A stretch of 64,000 nucleotides of DNA from Massilia endophytica (lineage in GTDB: Bacteria > Pseudomonadota > Gammaproteobacteria > Burkholderiales > Burkholderiaceae_D). Made by a program: the position numbers and the translations under genes. The notes under the pieces were generated by a model. It was given only the letters and a program-made list of their open reading frames with translations, did no database searches and was not told the origin of the DNA. Shown here in pieces: positions 16,214 to 25,100 of this stretch (within the stretch, counting starts at the first letter, position 1; the number at the start of each line of letters is the position of its first letter). The stretch covers positions 5,270,001 to 5,334,000 of the forward strand of contig NZ_CP088952.1 in assembly GCF_021165955.1 (NCBI RefSeq), written 5' to 3'.

Positions 16214-18613
16214 ATGAGCAATTTCACCGTGAAGAAAGTCGCCGTGCTGGGTGCCGGCGTGATGGGCGCGCAGATCGCCGCCCATTGCGTGAACGCCAAG
16301 GTGCCGGTCGTGCTGTTCGATTTGCCCGGCAAGGAGGGAACTCCGAAGAACGGCATCGTCCTGAAAGCCATCGAGAACCTGAAGAAGCTGTCCCCCGCGC
16401 CGCTGGGCGACAAGGAAGACGCTGCGCTGATCCAGGTCGCGAACTACGAGGACAACCTGGACCTGCTGGCAGGCTGCGACCTGATCATCGAGGCCATCGC
16501 CGAGCGCATGGACTGGAAGCACGACCTGTACAAGAAGGTCGCGCCGCACATTGGCCAGAACGCCATCTTCGCTTCCAACACCTCGGGCCTGCCGATCAAC
16601 AAGCTGGCGGAAGGCTTCGACGCCGACCTGAAATCGCGCTTCTGCGGCGTGCACTTCTTCAACCCGCCGCGCTACATGCACCTGGTGGAACTGATCCCGA
16701 CCCCGGCCACCAAGCCGGAGATCCTGGACCAGCTCGAAACCTTCCTCACCTCCACCCTGGGCAAGGGCGTGGTGCGCGCCAAGGATACGCCGAACTTCAT
16801 CGCCAACCGCGTGGGCATCTTCGGCATGCTGGCCACCATCCACGAAGCCGCGCAGTACGGCCTGTCCGTGGACGTGGTGGACGACCTCACCGGCGCAAAG
16901 CTTGGCCGCGCCAAGTCCGGCACCTTCCGCACGGCGGACGTGGTGGGCCTGGACACGATGGGCCACGTGATCAAGACCATGCAGGACAACCTGGCGGACG
17001 ATCCTTTCTTCAGCATCTACAAGACGCCTGAAGTGCTGGCGAAGCTGATCGAGAAGGGCGCGCTGGGCCAGAAGACCGGCGCGGGTTTCTACAAGAAGGT
17101 GGGCAAGGAGATCCAGCGCCTGGACTTCGCCACCGGCGAATACGTACCGGGCGGCGCCAAGGCGGCGGACATTATCGGCCGCATCCTGAAGGAAAAGGAC
17201 CCGGTCAAGAAATTCAAGGCGCTGCGCGAATCGACCAACCCGCAAGGCCAGTTCCTGTGGGCGATCTTCCGCGACGCCTTCCACTACATTGCCTACCACC
17301 TGGACACCATCGCCGACAACGCGCGCGACGTGGACTTCGCCATGCGCTGGGGCTTCGGCTGGAGCGTCGGCCCCTTCGAGACCTGGCAGGCCGCAGGCTG
17401 GACCCAGATCGCCCAGTGGGTGAAGGAAGACATCGACGCAGGCAAGGCTCTGACCAATGCGCCGCTGCCCGCATGGGTGTTCGAAGGCCCGGTGGCCGAG
17501 AAGGGCGTGCATACGCCTGAGGGCTCCTGGTCCGCCGCAGGCAAGAGCTATGTGCCGCGTTCGAACCTGGACGTGTACAAGCGCCAGGAATTCCGCGCGC
17601 CGGTCGTCGGCAGCGGTGGCGCCGATGCGAAAACCGCAGGCACCACCGTCTTCGAAGACGACTCCGTGCGCCTGTGGCACTCCGGCGACGACGTGCTGGT
17701 GATCTCGCTGAAGACCAAGATGCATGTGATCGGCGACGGCGTGATCAAGGGCCTGCAGCGCGGCCTGGCCGAAGCGGAGAAGGGCTTCAAGGGCCTGGTG
17801 ATCTGGAACACCGATGCAGCCGAAGGCGGCGCCTTCTCGGCGGGCGCAGACCTGCAGTCCGCTCTCCCTGCCTTCATGGCTGGCGGCGCGAAGGCGGTCG
17901 ATCCTATCGTGCGCGAACTGCAGAATACCTTCATGGCCATGAAGTATTCGAACGTGCCGGTGGTGGCTGCCGTGGCAGGCCTGGCCCTTGGCGGCGGCTG
18001 CGAAATGGCGCTGCACGCATCGAAGCGCGTGGCTGCACTGGAATCGTATATCGGCCTGGTGGAAGTGGGCGTGGGCCTGATTCCAGCGGGCGGCGGCCTG
18101 AAAGAAGCGGCCGTGCGCGCCGCGAAGGAAGCCAAGGGCAACGATATCCTGCAGTTCCTGAAGGTCGGCTTCACCAACGCCGCCACCGCGAACGTTTCGA
18201 AGTCCGCGCTGGAAGCGAAGGCCATGGGCTACCTGAAGGAAGACGACGTAATCGTGTTCAATCCGTATGAGCTGCTGCATGTGGCCAAGGTCCAGGCCCG
18301 CGCCATGTTCGACGCAGGCTACCGCGCGCCGATCCAGCGCCTGGTGCCGGTGACGGGCCGCTACGGCTGGGGCACCATCCGCGGCCAGCTGGTCAACATG
18401 CGCGACGGCGGCTTCATCTCCGCCCACGACTACAAGCTGGGCGACATGATCGCCGAGATTGTGAGCGGCGGCGATATCGACCAGGGCAGCATGGTGAGCG
18501 AACAGTGGCTGCTGGACATGGAGCGCAAGGCCTTCCTGGAGCTGCTGAACAATCCGAAATCGCAGGAGCGGATTATGGGCATGCTGCAAACCGGTAAGCC
18601 GGTGCGCAACTAA
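16214..18613 (+). CDS. 3-hydroxyacyl-CoA dehydrogenase / enoyl-CoA hydratase fusion
   Basis: 799 residues. The NAD-binding dehydrogenase domain comes first (VAVLGAGVMGAQIAAH, with G13, G15, G18), followed by FASNTSGLPI, HFFNPPRYMHLVE and the C-terminal dehydrogenase domains. An enoyl-CoA hydratase domain then follows from about residue 480, with oxyanion-hole segments FSAGADLQS (near 538) and GLALGGGCEMALH (near 590). The order is the reverse of FadB and typical of the FadN/betaproteobacterial type. It performs steps 2 and 3 of beta-oxidation. It is tightly spaced between the dehydrogenase and thioesterase genes. Confidence 0.95.
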   Translation: MSNFTVKKVAVLGAGVMGAQIAAHCVNAKVPVVLFDLPGKEGTPKNGIVLKAIENLKKLSPAPLGDKEDAALIQVANYEDNLDLLAGCDLIIEAIAERMDWKHDLYKKVAPHIGQNAIFASNTSGLPINKLAEGFDADLKSRFCGVHFFNPPRYMHLVELIPTPATKPEILDQLETFLTSTLGKGVVRAKDTPNFIANRVGIFGMLATIHEAAQYGLSVDVVDDLTGAKLGRAKSGTFRTADVVGLDTMGHVIKTMQDNLADDPFFSIYKTPEVLAKLIEKGALGQKTGAGFYKKVGKEIQRLDFATGEYVPGGAKAADIIGRILKEKDPVKKFKALRESTNPQGQFLWAIFRDAFHYIAYHLDTIADNARDVDFAMRWGFGWSVGPFETWQAAGWTQIAQWVKEDIDAGKALTNAPLPAWVFEGPVAEKGVHTPEGSWSAAGKSYVPRSNLDVYKRQEFRAPVVGSGGADAKTAGTTVFEDDSVRLWHSGDDVLVISLKTKMHVIGDGVIKGLQRGLAEAEKGFKGLVIWNTDAAEGGAFSAGADLQSALPAFMAGGAKAVDPIVRELQNTFMAMKYSNVPVVAAVAGLALGGGCEMALHASKRVAALESYIGLVEVGVGLIPAGGGLKEAAVRAAKEAKGNDILQFLKVGFTNAATANVSKSALEAKAMGYLKEDDVIVFNPYELLHVAKVQARAMFDAGYRAPIQRLVPVTGRYGWGTIRGQLVNMRDGGFISAHDYKLGDMIAEIVSGGDIDQGSMVSEQWLLDMERKAFLELLNNPKSQERIMGMLQTGKPVRN

Positions 18614-18621
18614 GACGGCCC

Positions 18622-19119
18622 ATGTCTGTCCTGGCGCTGGCCTTCAAAGTACTACTACGAGTGAGACCGAGCATGGTGTATGAGCGGATCAAGCAGCAGA
18701 TGATGGATACCCTGCCGTTCGTGCGGCTGCTGGGCATCCGTATCGACAGCATCGGCGCGGGCACGGCCGAAGTGTCGCTGCCGGACGATGCCAAGCTGCA
18801 CAACCATCTCGGCACCCAGCACGCCGGCGCGCTGTTCACGCTGGCGGAAACGGCCTCCGGCGCCGCCATGGCGGGCGGCTTCGCCGACATGATCGTGGAC
18901 CTGCGCCCCGTGGCGAAGGAGTCGCGCATCCAGTACCAGAAGGTCGCCAAGGGCGCCACCCGCGCCAGCGGCCGCGTTCCGGGCGACCTGGACTCGCTGA
19001 AGGCGCAACTGAAGGCGGAAGGCAAGATCGCTTTCCCTGTCGAAGTCGATGTGTTCGACGCGCAGGGAACGCTGGCGGCGCAGGTGCAGGTGGACTGGTA
19101 TCTCTCTCCACGGCGCTAA
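18622..19119 (+). CDS. Hotdog-fold (DUF4442/PaaI-like) thioesterase
   Basis: 165 residues from ATG 18622. A downstream ATG at 18673 is possible, because the first 17 residues look like a weak extension. The hotdog core is FVRLLGIRIDSIGAGTAEVSLPDDAKLHNHLGTQHAGALFTLAETASG, with the HAGALFTLAE helix of thioesterases. It would hydrolyse acyl-CoA, possibly to relieve CoA trapping during beta-oxidation. It sits 9 bases after the fused hydratase/dehydrogenase and 49 bases before the thiolase. Confidence 0.85.
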   Translation: MSVLALAFKVLLRVRPSMVYERIKQQMMDTLPFVRLLGIRIDSIGAGTAEVSLPDDAKLHNHLGTQHAGALFTLAETASGAAMAGGFADMIVDLRPVAKESRIQYQKVAKGATRASGRVPGDLDSLKAQLKAEGKIAFPVEVDVFDAQGTLAAQVQVDWYLSPRR

Positions 19120-19167
19120 GACAGGACAGGCATTTCGAACGATATCGACCCAATACGAGAGCACAAA

Positions 19168-20364
19168 ATGAGCAAACAACTTCAAGACGCATACATCGTC
19201 GCCGCAACCCGCACCCCGATCGGCAAGGCGCCACGCGGCTTCTTCAACAAGACCCGTCCGGACGACCTGCTGGTGGCGGCTATCCGCGGCGCCATGGCCG
19301 CCGTGCCGAACCTGGACCCGAAACTGATCGTCGACGCCATCGTCGGCTGCTCCTTCCCTGAAGCGGAGCAGGGCTTCAACGTGGCGCGCAATTCCGTGGT
19401 GCTGGCAGGCCTGCCGAGCACCGTGGGCGGCGTTACCGTGAACCGCTACTGCGCGTCGGGCATTACCGCCCTGGCCATGGCGGCGGACCGCATCCGCGTC
19501 GGCGAAGCGGATGTGATGATCGCAGGCGGCGTGGAATCCATGTCCATGGTGCCGATGATGGGCCATCATCCCTCGATCAACATGGAAGTGTTCAAGGACG
19601 AATCCGTGGGCCTGGCCTACGGCATGGGCCTGACCGCCGAGAAGGTGGCGCAGCAGTGGAAAGTGTCGCGCGAAGACCAGGATGCCTTCGGCCTGGAGTC
19701 GCACCGCCGCGCCATCGCCGCGCAGCAGGCAGGCCAGTTCAAGGACGAGATCACCCCGGTCGAAATCGTGACCCGCACGCCTGATCTCTCCACCGGCGAG
19801 ATCAAGATCGGCAAGCGCACCGTGGACCTGGACGAAGGCCCGCGCGCCGATGCCTCGATGGAATCGATGGCCAAGCTGAAGCCGGTCTTCGCCGCCAAAG
19901 GTTCCGTGACTGCCGCCACCTCCTCGCAGATGTCGGACGGCGCGGGCGCGCTGATCGTTGTCAGCGAGAAGATCCTGAAGGAGCACAACCTGACCCCGCT
20001 GGCCAAGTTCTCCTCCTTCGCCGTGCGCGGCGTGCCGCCGGAAATCATGGGCATCGGTCCCAAGTTCGCGATTCCGGCAGCGCTGGCCGCCGCAGGCATC
20101 ACGCAGGACAAGCTGGACTGGATCGAGCTGAACGAGGCCTTCGCCGCGCAGGCGCTGGCCGTGATCCGCGACCTGGAGCTGGACACCAGCAAGGTCAATC
20201 CGATGGGCGGCGCCATTGCGCTGGGCCACCCGCTGGGCGCCACCGGCGCGATCCGCGCCGCGACCGTGGTGCACGCCCTGCGCCGCAACAACCTGAAATA
20301 CGGCATGGTCACGATGTGCGTGGGCGCCGGCATGGGCGCAGCGGGCATCATCGAGCGCGTGTAA
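19168..20364 (+). CDS. Acetyl-CoA C-acyltransferase (thiolase)
   Basis: 398 residues, the usual thiolase length. The nucleophilic Cys is C95 in NRYCASG, the GHPLGATGA histidine motif is present, and the second Cys is in the C-terminal CVGAGMGAAGIIERV. The N-terminus DAYIVAATRTPIGKAPRGFF is typical of degradative thiolases. It carries out the last step of beta-oxidation, cleaving 3-ketoacyl-CoA. It has its own leader of 48 bases after the thioesterase gene. Confidence 0.95.
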   Translation: MSKQLQDAYIVAATRTPIGKAPRGFFNKTRPDDLLVAAIRGAMAAVPNLDPKLIVDAIVGCSFPEAEQGFNVARNSVVLAGLPSTVGGVTVNRYCASGITALAMAADRIRVGEADVMIAGGVESMSMVPMMGHHPSINMEVFKDESVGLAYGMGLTAEKVAQQWKVSREDQDAFGLESHRRAIAAQQAGQFKDEITPVEIVTRTPDLSTGEIKIGKRTVDLDEGPRADASMESMAKLKPVFAAKGSVTAATSSQMSDGAGALIVVSEKILKEHNLTPLAKFSSFAVRGVPPEIMGIGPKFAIPAALAAAGITQDKLDWIELNEAFAAQALAVIRDLELDTSKVNPMGGAIALGHPLGATGAIRAATVVHALRRNNLKYGMVTMCVGAGMGAAGIIERV

Positions 20365-20386
20365 ACTGCGCGCTGAAGCGACAACA

Positions 20387-20419
20387 AAGGGCGCCGCGGA
20401 TTCGCATCCCGGCGCCCTT
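20387..20419 (+). terminator. Intergenic hairpin after the thiolase gene
   Basis: AAGGGCGCC (20387-20395) pairs with GGCGCCCTT (20411-20419) with a 15-base loop. No T-run follows, so it may be an attenuator or a transcript-stabilising hairpin rather than a full terminator before the hydratase gene. Confidence 0.5.
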
Positions 20420-20440
20420 CACCTATTTGGAGACAGAAGC

Positions 20441-21211
20441 ATGGACATCCTGAGCAGCAAGGCCAACGGCATCCTCACCCTGGAATTCAACCGCCCAGAG
20501 CGCAAGAACTCGATCACCACCGTCATGTACCAGACCATGGCGGATGCGATCCTCGCTGCGGAAAGCGACCATGAAGTGCGCGTGATCCTCATCCAGGGCA
20601 AGGCCGAGCTGTTCACTGCGGGCAACGACCTCGAGGACTTCCTGAAGAATTCCGGCACCGCCGACGGCGGCGAGCGCCCGGTGTTCAAGTTCATGCGCGC
20701 GCTGAGCGGCGCCGCCAAGCCCGTGGTGGCGGCCGTGGGCGGCTACGCCATCGGCATCGGCACCACGCTGCTGATGCACTGCGACCTGGTCTACGCCTCC
20801 GACAGCGCCAAATTCTCCGTGCCCTTCACCCAGCTGGGCCTCTGCCCCGAATTCGGCTCCAGCATGCTGCTGCCGCTGAACGCGGGCCATGCGCGCGCCG
20901 CCGAGAAGCTGCTGCTGGGCGAAGCCTTCAGCGCCCAGGAGGCTTACGACATGGGCATCATCTCGAAGATTCTGCCACCGGCGGAGCTCATCGGCCACGC
21001 CCACGCCCAGGCAGCGAAGCTGGCGGCGCTGCCGCCCGCCTCCATCCGGGTCACCAAGCGCCTCATGAAATCCGGGCGCAGCGAGGCCCTGAACAACGCC
21101 ATCGTCACCGAGAGCAAGCTGTTTTCGGACATGCTGCAGGCGCCCGAGGCGAAGGAAGCTTTCACCGCCTTCTTCGAGAAGCGCAAGCCGGATTTCAGCA
21201 AGTTCGCCTGA
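20441..21211 (+). CDS. Enoyl-CoA hydratase/isomerase family protein
   Basis: 256 residues of the crotonase superfamily. The oxyanion-hole regions are LFTAGNDLEDFL and VGGYAIGIGTTLLMHCDLVYA, and the helix PFTQLGLCPEFGSSMLLP follows. A GGAGA ribosome site precedes the ATG. The usual catalytic Glu pair of hydratases is not obvious (the second region reads LCPEFGSS), so it could be an isomerase or hydratase acting on unusual acyl chains. It ends the fatty-acid cluster and converges on the next gene with a 19-base gap. Confidence 0.9.
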   Translation: MDILSSKANGILTLEFNRPERKNSITTVMYQTMADAILAAESDHEVRVILIQGKAELFTAGNDLEDFLKNSGTADGGERPVFKFMRALSGAAKPVVAAVGGYAIGIGTTLLMHCDLVYASDSAKFSVPFTQLGLCPEFGSSMLLPLNAGHARAAEKLLLGEAFSAQEAYDMGIISKILPPAELIGHAHAQAAKLAALPPASIRVTKRLMKSGRSEALNNAIVTESKLFSDMLQAPEAKEAFTAFFEKRKPDFSKFA

Positions 21212-21230
21212 GAAGCGGCAATCGCGGACG

Positions 21231-21851
21231 CTAGAAGGCCACGGTTCCGGAGACCGGGCGGTTGGGGGGACCGACCAGGTCCCAGGGCGTCGTTCCGGGC
21301 TGTGGTCCCACTTTGAATACTTCGCGTACGGCGCCGTTGAGGCTTGCGTACATTTCAAATGCCGGGAAAGGCTCGACCTTGCTGCCCGATAAAGCCGCGA
21401 CCTGAATCTTCCCGCCCGCCAGACGTTTCACTTCCACCTGAACGGACCAGTTGATTTGCGGCGCGCCCGTGGCGCAGGGATTACCTGCGCCGCCTTCGAA
21501 GGCGAATTTGCACAGCGCGGCCGATGTCTGCAAATTCTTTATTACCAGATCCGCCGTTGCGGGAGCACGGCGGCATTCCTCGTCCCCATCCTCGCAATCG
21601 CACTCGACCGTGAAATCGCAATGGTGATTCTGCGTAATCAGGGCGAAATCCTGCTGCGACAGCTCGACAAGGGAACGCATCCTGGCGCTGGCATTCGGAT
21701 CGGCGGCGAATCCCCGTTGATCCGTGTGATAGCAGTCGCTGGCCGGGGTGGGGCCAGGAATCATCGATTTCCCGGCCTGGCCGGGCACGTCCAGGGTATA
21801 GCCCGAGATGGTGGCGGGAATAAAGCTGCTGATCCAGATTTTCAGGCTCAT
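21231..21851 (-). CDS. DUF3238-like hypothetical protein
   Basis: 206 residues; the ATG has AGGAG 8 bases upstream. The N-terminal part (IWISSFIPATISGYTLDVPG, then MIPGP.PASDCYHTDQRGF and ARMRSLVEL) resembles what I recall of DUF3238-type proteins, without certainty. Four Cys cluster in DFTVECDCEDGDEEC and nearby. There is no signal peptide. The C-terminal half looks beta-rich. It is transcribed away from the giant gene pair through a shared AT-rich promoter region, which suggests but does not prove a functional link. Function unknown. Confidence 0.65.
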   Translation of the reverse strand: MSLKIWISSFIPATISGYTLDVPGQAGKSMIPGPTPASDCYHTDQRGFAADPNASARMRSLVELSQQDFALITQNHHCDFTVECDCEDGDEECRRAPATADLVIKNLQTSAALCKFAFEGGAGNPCATGAPQINWSVQVEVKRLAGGKIQVAALSGSKVEPFPAFEMYASLNGAVREVFKVGPQPGTTPWDLVGPPNRPVSGTVAF

Positions 21852-22108
21852 GCCATGCTCTCCTATTTGGTTTCCAAGCTAAAGCCACTTCACTATCGTA
21901 AAAGAAAATATTTCAGTCAAGATATTTTATATTCCTCAAATGGGTAATTAAGCGCCGAAAATATTTCGTTGCTAAATTAACTCGCCCATATTCAAGGGAG
22001 GGTATTTGTGATTTGAAACAATTGGCGAGAATTTAAATCAAAATGCCGCGCTAGAATAGCTCAGCTGTTTTCCTGTTGGCCAATCCCAATCAGAGGGGAA
22101 GTGATGGC
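21852..22108. promoter_or_regulatory. AT-rich divergent promoter region of the giant-gene locus
   Basis: 257 bases with no gene, far more AT-rich than the surroundings. On the minus strand TTGACT (21915-21920) and GATAGT (21892-21897) are spaced 17 bases apart, about 40 bases before the DUF3238-like start. The 11-mer GAAAATATTTC, itself nearly palindromic, occurs at 21904-21914 and 21957-21967 and could be a regulator site. For the plus strand no confident promoter was found; TTGTGA at 22006-22011 is one weak candidate. An AGAGGGGA ribosome site lies at 22092-22099. Confidence 0.55.
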
Positions 22109-25100
22109 ATGAACCGCACCGACGATCTCAGCTTTGGCATTTTCCCTCAAGCGCGCAGCCTCCACGCCCATTACGAGCGCTTCCTTCTCCACCTTCCCGA
22201 ATTCCGTGCCAGCCGCCGCTCCGTCCTGATGGGCATGGGCGCCGTGACGGCCGGGATGCCGCTGGCCGGCGCGCTGGCGCGCAGCGCCTCGCAATTCGTC
22301 GTGGACGCCCGCAGCAACCGGCTGGCGGTGCTGGTGGGCGGTATCGAGGCCTGGGCCGTCGATACGCGCTGGTTCGACGGTATGCCGCATTTGACAAGCA
22401 GGCAGAGCGACGGCTTCCTCCATGTCCGCCTGGCCCACGCGCTGTTCCCCGGTACAAATCTCGCTGCCGATTTCCAGCTGACGGCCAAACGCACCGGCGC
22501 AGCCTGGATTGCGCGCATGCAGATTCCCAGCCTGGGATTTGCCGCGGAGTTTCCCTTCGAGTCCTGGCTGTTGGGCCATGAGCGGGCGTCCTCCGCCTCG
22601 CGCCGTCAGCAGCTGGGCTTTCGCCAGGCCCAGGACCTGCGCCTGGACTGGAACGGCGGCACCGTCAGCGTGGGCGCGGACTGGATGATCGATGTCGCCG
22701 GCATGGACGCCGGCGTCCTGCGCATCGGCGTGCGCAAGGCGCTGCTTCGCGGCCTGCGCCTCCAGCTGCTGTGCGCTGGCGAGCGCGCCGATGCCCAGGA
22801 TCTGCCGCGCCGGACGGATCTGTGGCCGGAGCTGCGGGAGGGGGCGCCGCTCTGCTTCACCGACGGCGACAGGACGATGTCCCTGGCGCCCGCCACGCTG
22901 TCCAGTTTTATCGGGGCCTCGCGCGAGGAGGCCCGGCTGATGCTGCACGGCGAAGCCGGATCGTCCCTGTGCTGGAAGATGGCGCCGGCACGCGAGATCG
23001 CCATGCCTGCCGTCCAGGCCCGGCTCAATATCCGCTATACGGAGGGGCAGAGCCTGGTATCGGGCCGGGCGGCCCTGGCAGGGGAACACTGGCACCACGA
23101 CCGCCTGTTCTCGGCGGAATTCGCCGGAGGCGGCAGCGACCTCGAGCTCTTCGCGGGGGAAGGCGACGCAGCCGCGCCCACCGGACGGCGCTTTGTCGTG
23201 AGCCTGCCCGGCTGCGATGCCGCCATGTTCGTGCAGCGTCCGGGACCCGGTAGCGGAATGGCCGAAGCCATCGGCCGCAGCCTCCTGGACTTCGCCAGGC
23301 ACAAGATCCGGCTCGACGAGTACGACCTGGTCCTGAAGCGCGCGGCCGATGCACTGGCGCTCACCATACGTTTCCGCAAGGTGCGGCTGGAGCATGGCTG
23401 GCGCGGCTGGCAGCTCTTCAGCGAGGGGCCGGGCAGCCTGATCGAATTCGATTTCGGCCCCCAGCACGTGCTCGAGGAAGCCGTCTATATCTCCGAATGG
23501 TGCAAGGACATGCCGAAGAGCGCCTGTCCAGCGCCCAGCGGCGAAGTCGCCCTGCCGGAAGAACTGGCTGCGCTCGCCATACTCATGCACGGGCTGCATG
23601 GCGGCGTCTTCTCCGGCAGTCCTGTCACCCAGGCCGAGCTGGCCGCCTACGACGTGAGCAGGCTGCACGCCTTCGTCGCCTTCCTGGGCACGCGGCGCGC
23701 CGCCTTCAACCAGTTCCGCGCCTCGCCCAAGCTGCGCCAGCTGCTCGCGGCTTCCAAGCCCTTCGATCCCTCGCTGGCGGTGCGCGCCGAATATGCCCGT
23801 CCCAGCCATCTGACCTTCTGCTTTACGGCGCCGGAGGGCATTCTCTTCAGCGTGCAGAATCTTCTGGCCTGGGCTGTTCCCGTGCCGAAAGCCGGCGCCC
23901 ACCAGGCCCATGCCGGGACTTATACCGCAGAGCTGAGCCCGCGCGCCCAGGGCGTCGGCGCCAGCGGCTTCGTCCCGCTGGCCCAGGACGACACGGCGGA
24001 TGCGCCATGGATCGTCCGTCCCGCCAGCCTGGCCCAGTCCGGAAGGGACGACGCCGATTACGCGACGGCCATCGAAGTGCCCGCCCGCCTCGTCATGAGC
24101 CAGATCGCGAACGACGGGCCCGTCTGGAAGGCCGGCCATGCGCTCGTCCGCAGCCGCACGGGACCTGGCGAGGTATGGAGTGTGCGGCTGGCAGGAGCCA
24201 GGCTGCGCGCCGTGTTCGCGGCGGACGCACGCTGCACGCCGGCGCCATCCTGTTCCTCTTCGGCCGAGCGCTACCGGATCAAGCCCTTCATGCCTCCGGC
24301 GCCGTACGACGGCAAGGATACGGACTACATCTATCGCAGCACGCTGGATTCGCGGGACCGCCATGAAATCGTGGTGCTCAGCTCGATCAGCGGCTTCGCG
24401 GCCCTGTGCGGATCGAACCAGGTCGTGTGCGAGAACGGAAAGGGCCGCTATGTGGCCGCGCCGATCAATGCCGAACATCTCCAGTTGAGCAGCCTGGGCG
24501 CGAACTTCCGCTATGGCGGGCGCTGGCATCCTCCCGCCTCGGACAACGGTGGCGGCGCCCTGAGCGTCATGCGCTACGACCACCACGGGCAGCAGGGCCG
24601 GGACCTGGACTGCCGGGTCGAATACAAGGGCTTCCTGCTCCCGCTGGGCCATCCCGCCATTCTCGTCAAGCTCACCGAGCGCCGCTTCTGCTTCGAGAGG
24701 AACAAGGCGGGGCGCTACCAGCTGGTGGCGCGGCCGGTGCAGCGCTTCTTCATCCGCGTTCCGGCATTCACCCGCGCCTTTCCGGCTACCGGTCAGCCCA
24801 ACGACTTGCGGCTGTGGGGGCACGCCGCCATCACGATGGAAGAGTTTCAGACGCCGGACCTGGCCGATCCCGCCGGGCTCCTGTCGGACTTCAACCATCT
24901 CGGCCAGAGCGGTTTCTGGCCGCATGACCTGTGCGGCAACCCCATCGAATTTTCGTTCGGCGAACCGGGCAGCAAGACGCGCTATGCAGCGCCGCTGGTC
25001 TTCATCGACAACAACGTCGCCCACAGTGCGCCTGCCATGAAATGCGCGCTGGAGGCTTGGCGCCAGCAGACGCACGAGCTGCTAAAGCTGGCGGCGCCGC

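Noticed and set aside
14315..18589. 1424-codon open frame on the minus strand
   Set aside because: It is the antisense shadow of the acyl-CoA dehydrogenase and the hydratase/dehydrogenase genes, rich in His/Ala/Val/Gln, with no domain and no ribosome site. GC-rich third positions create such frames.
20387..20419. Strong terminator splitting the fatty-acid cluster
   Set aside because: The stem is good, but no T-run follows and the loop is long, so it is reported only as a hairpin.
22022..22057. TTGGCG and TAGAAT as the promoter of the giant operon
   Set aside because: The spacer is 24 bases, too long for a standard promoter.
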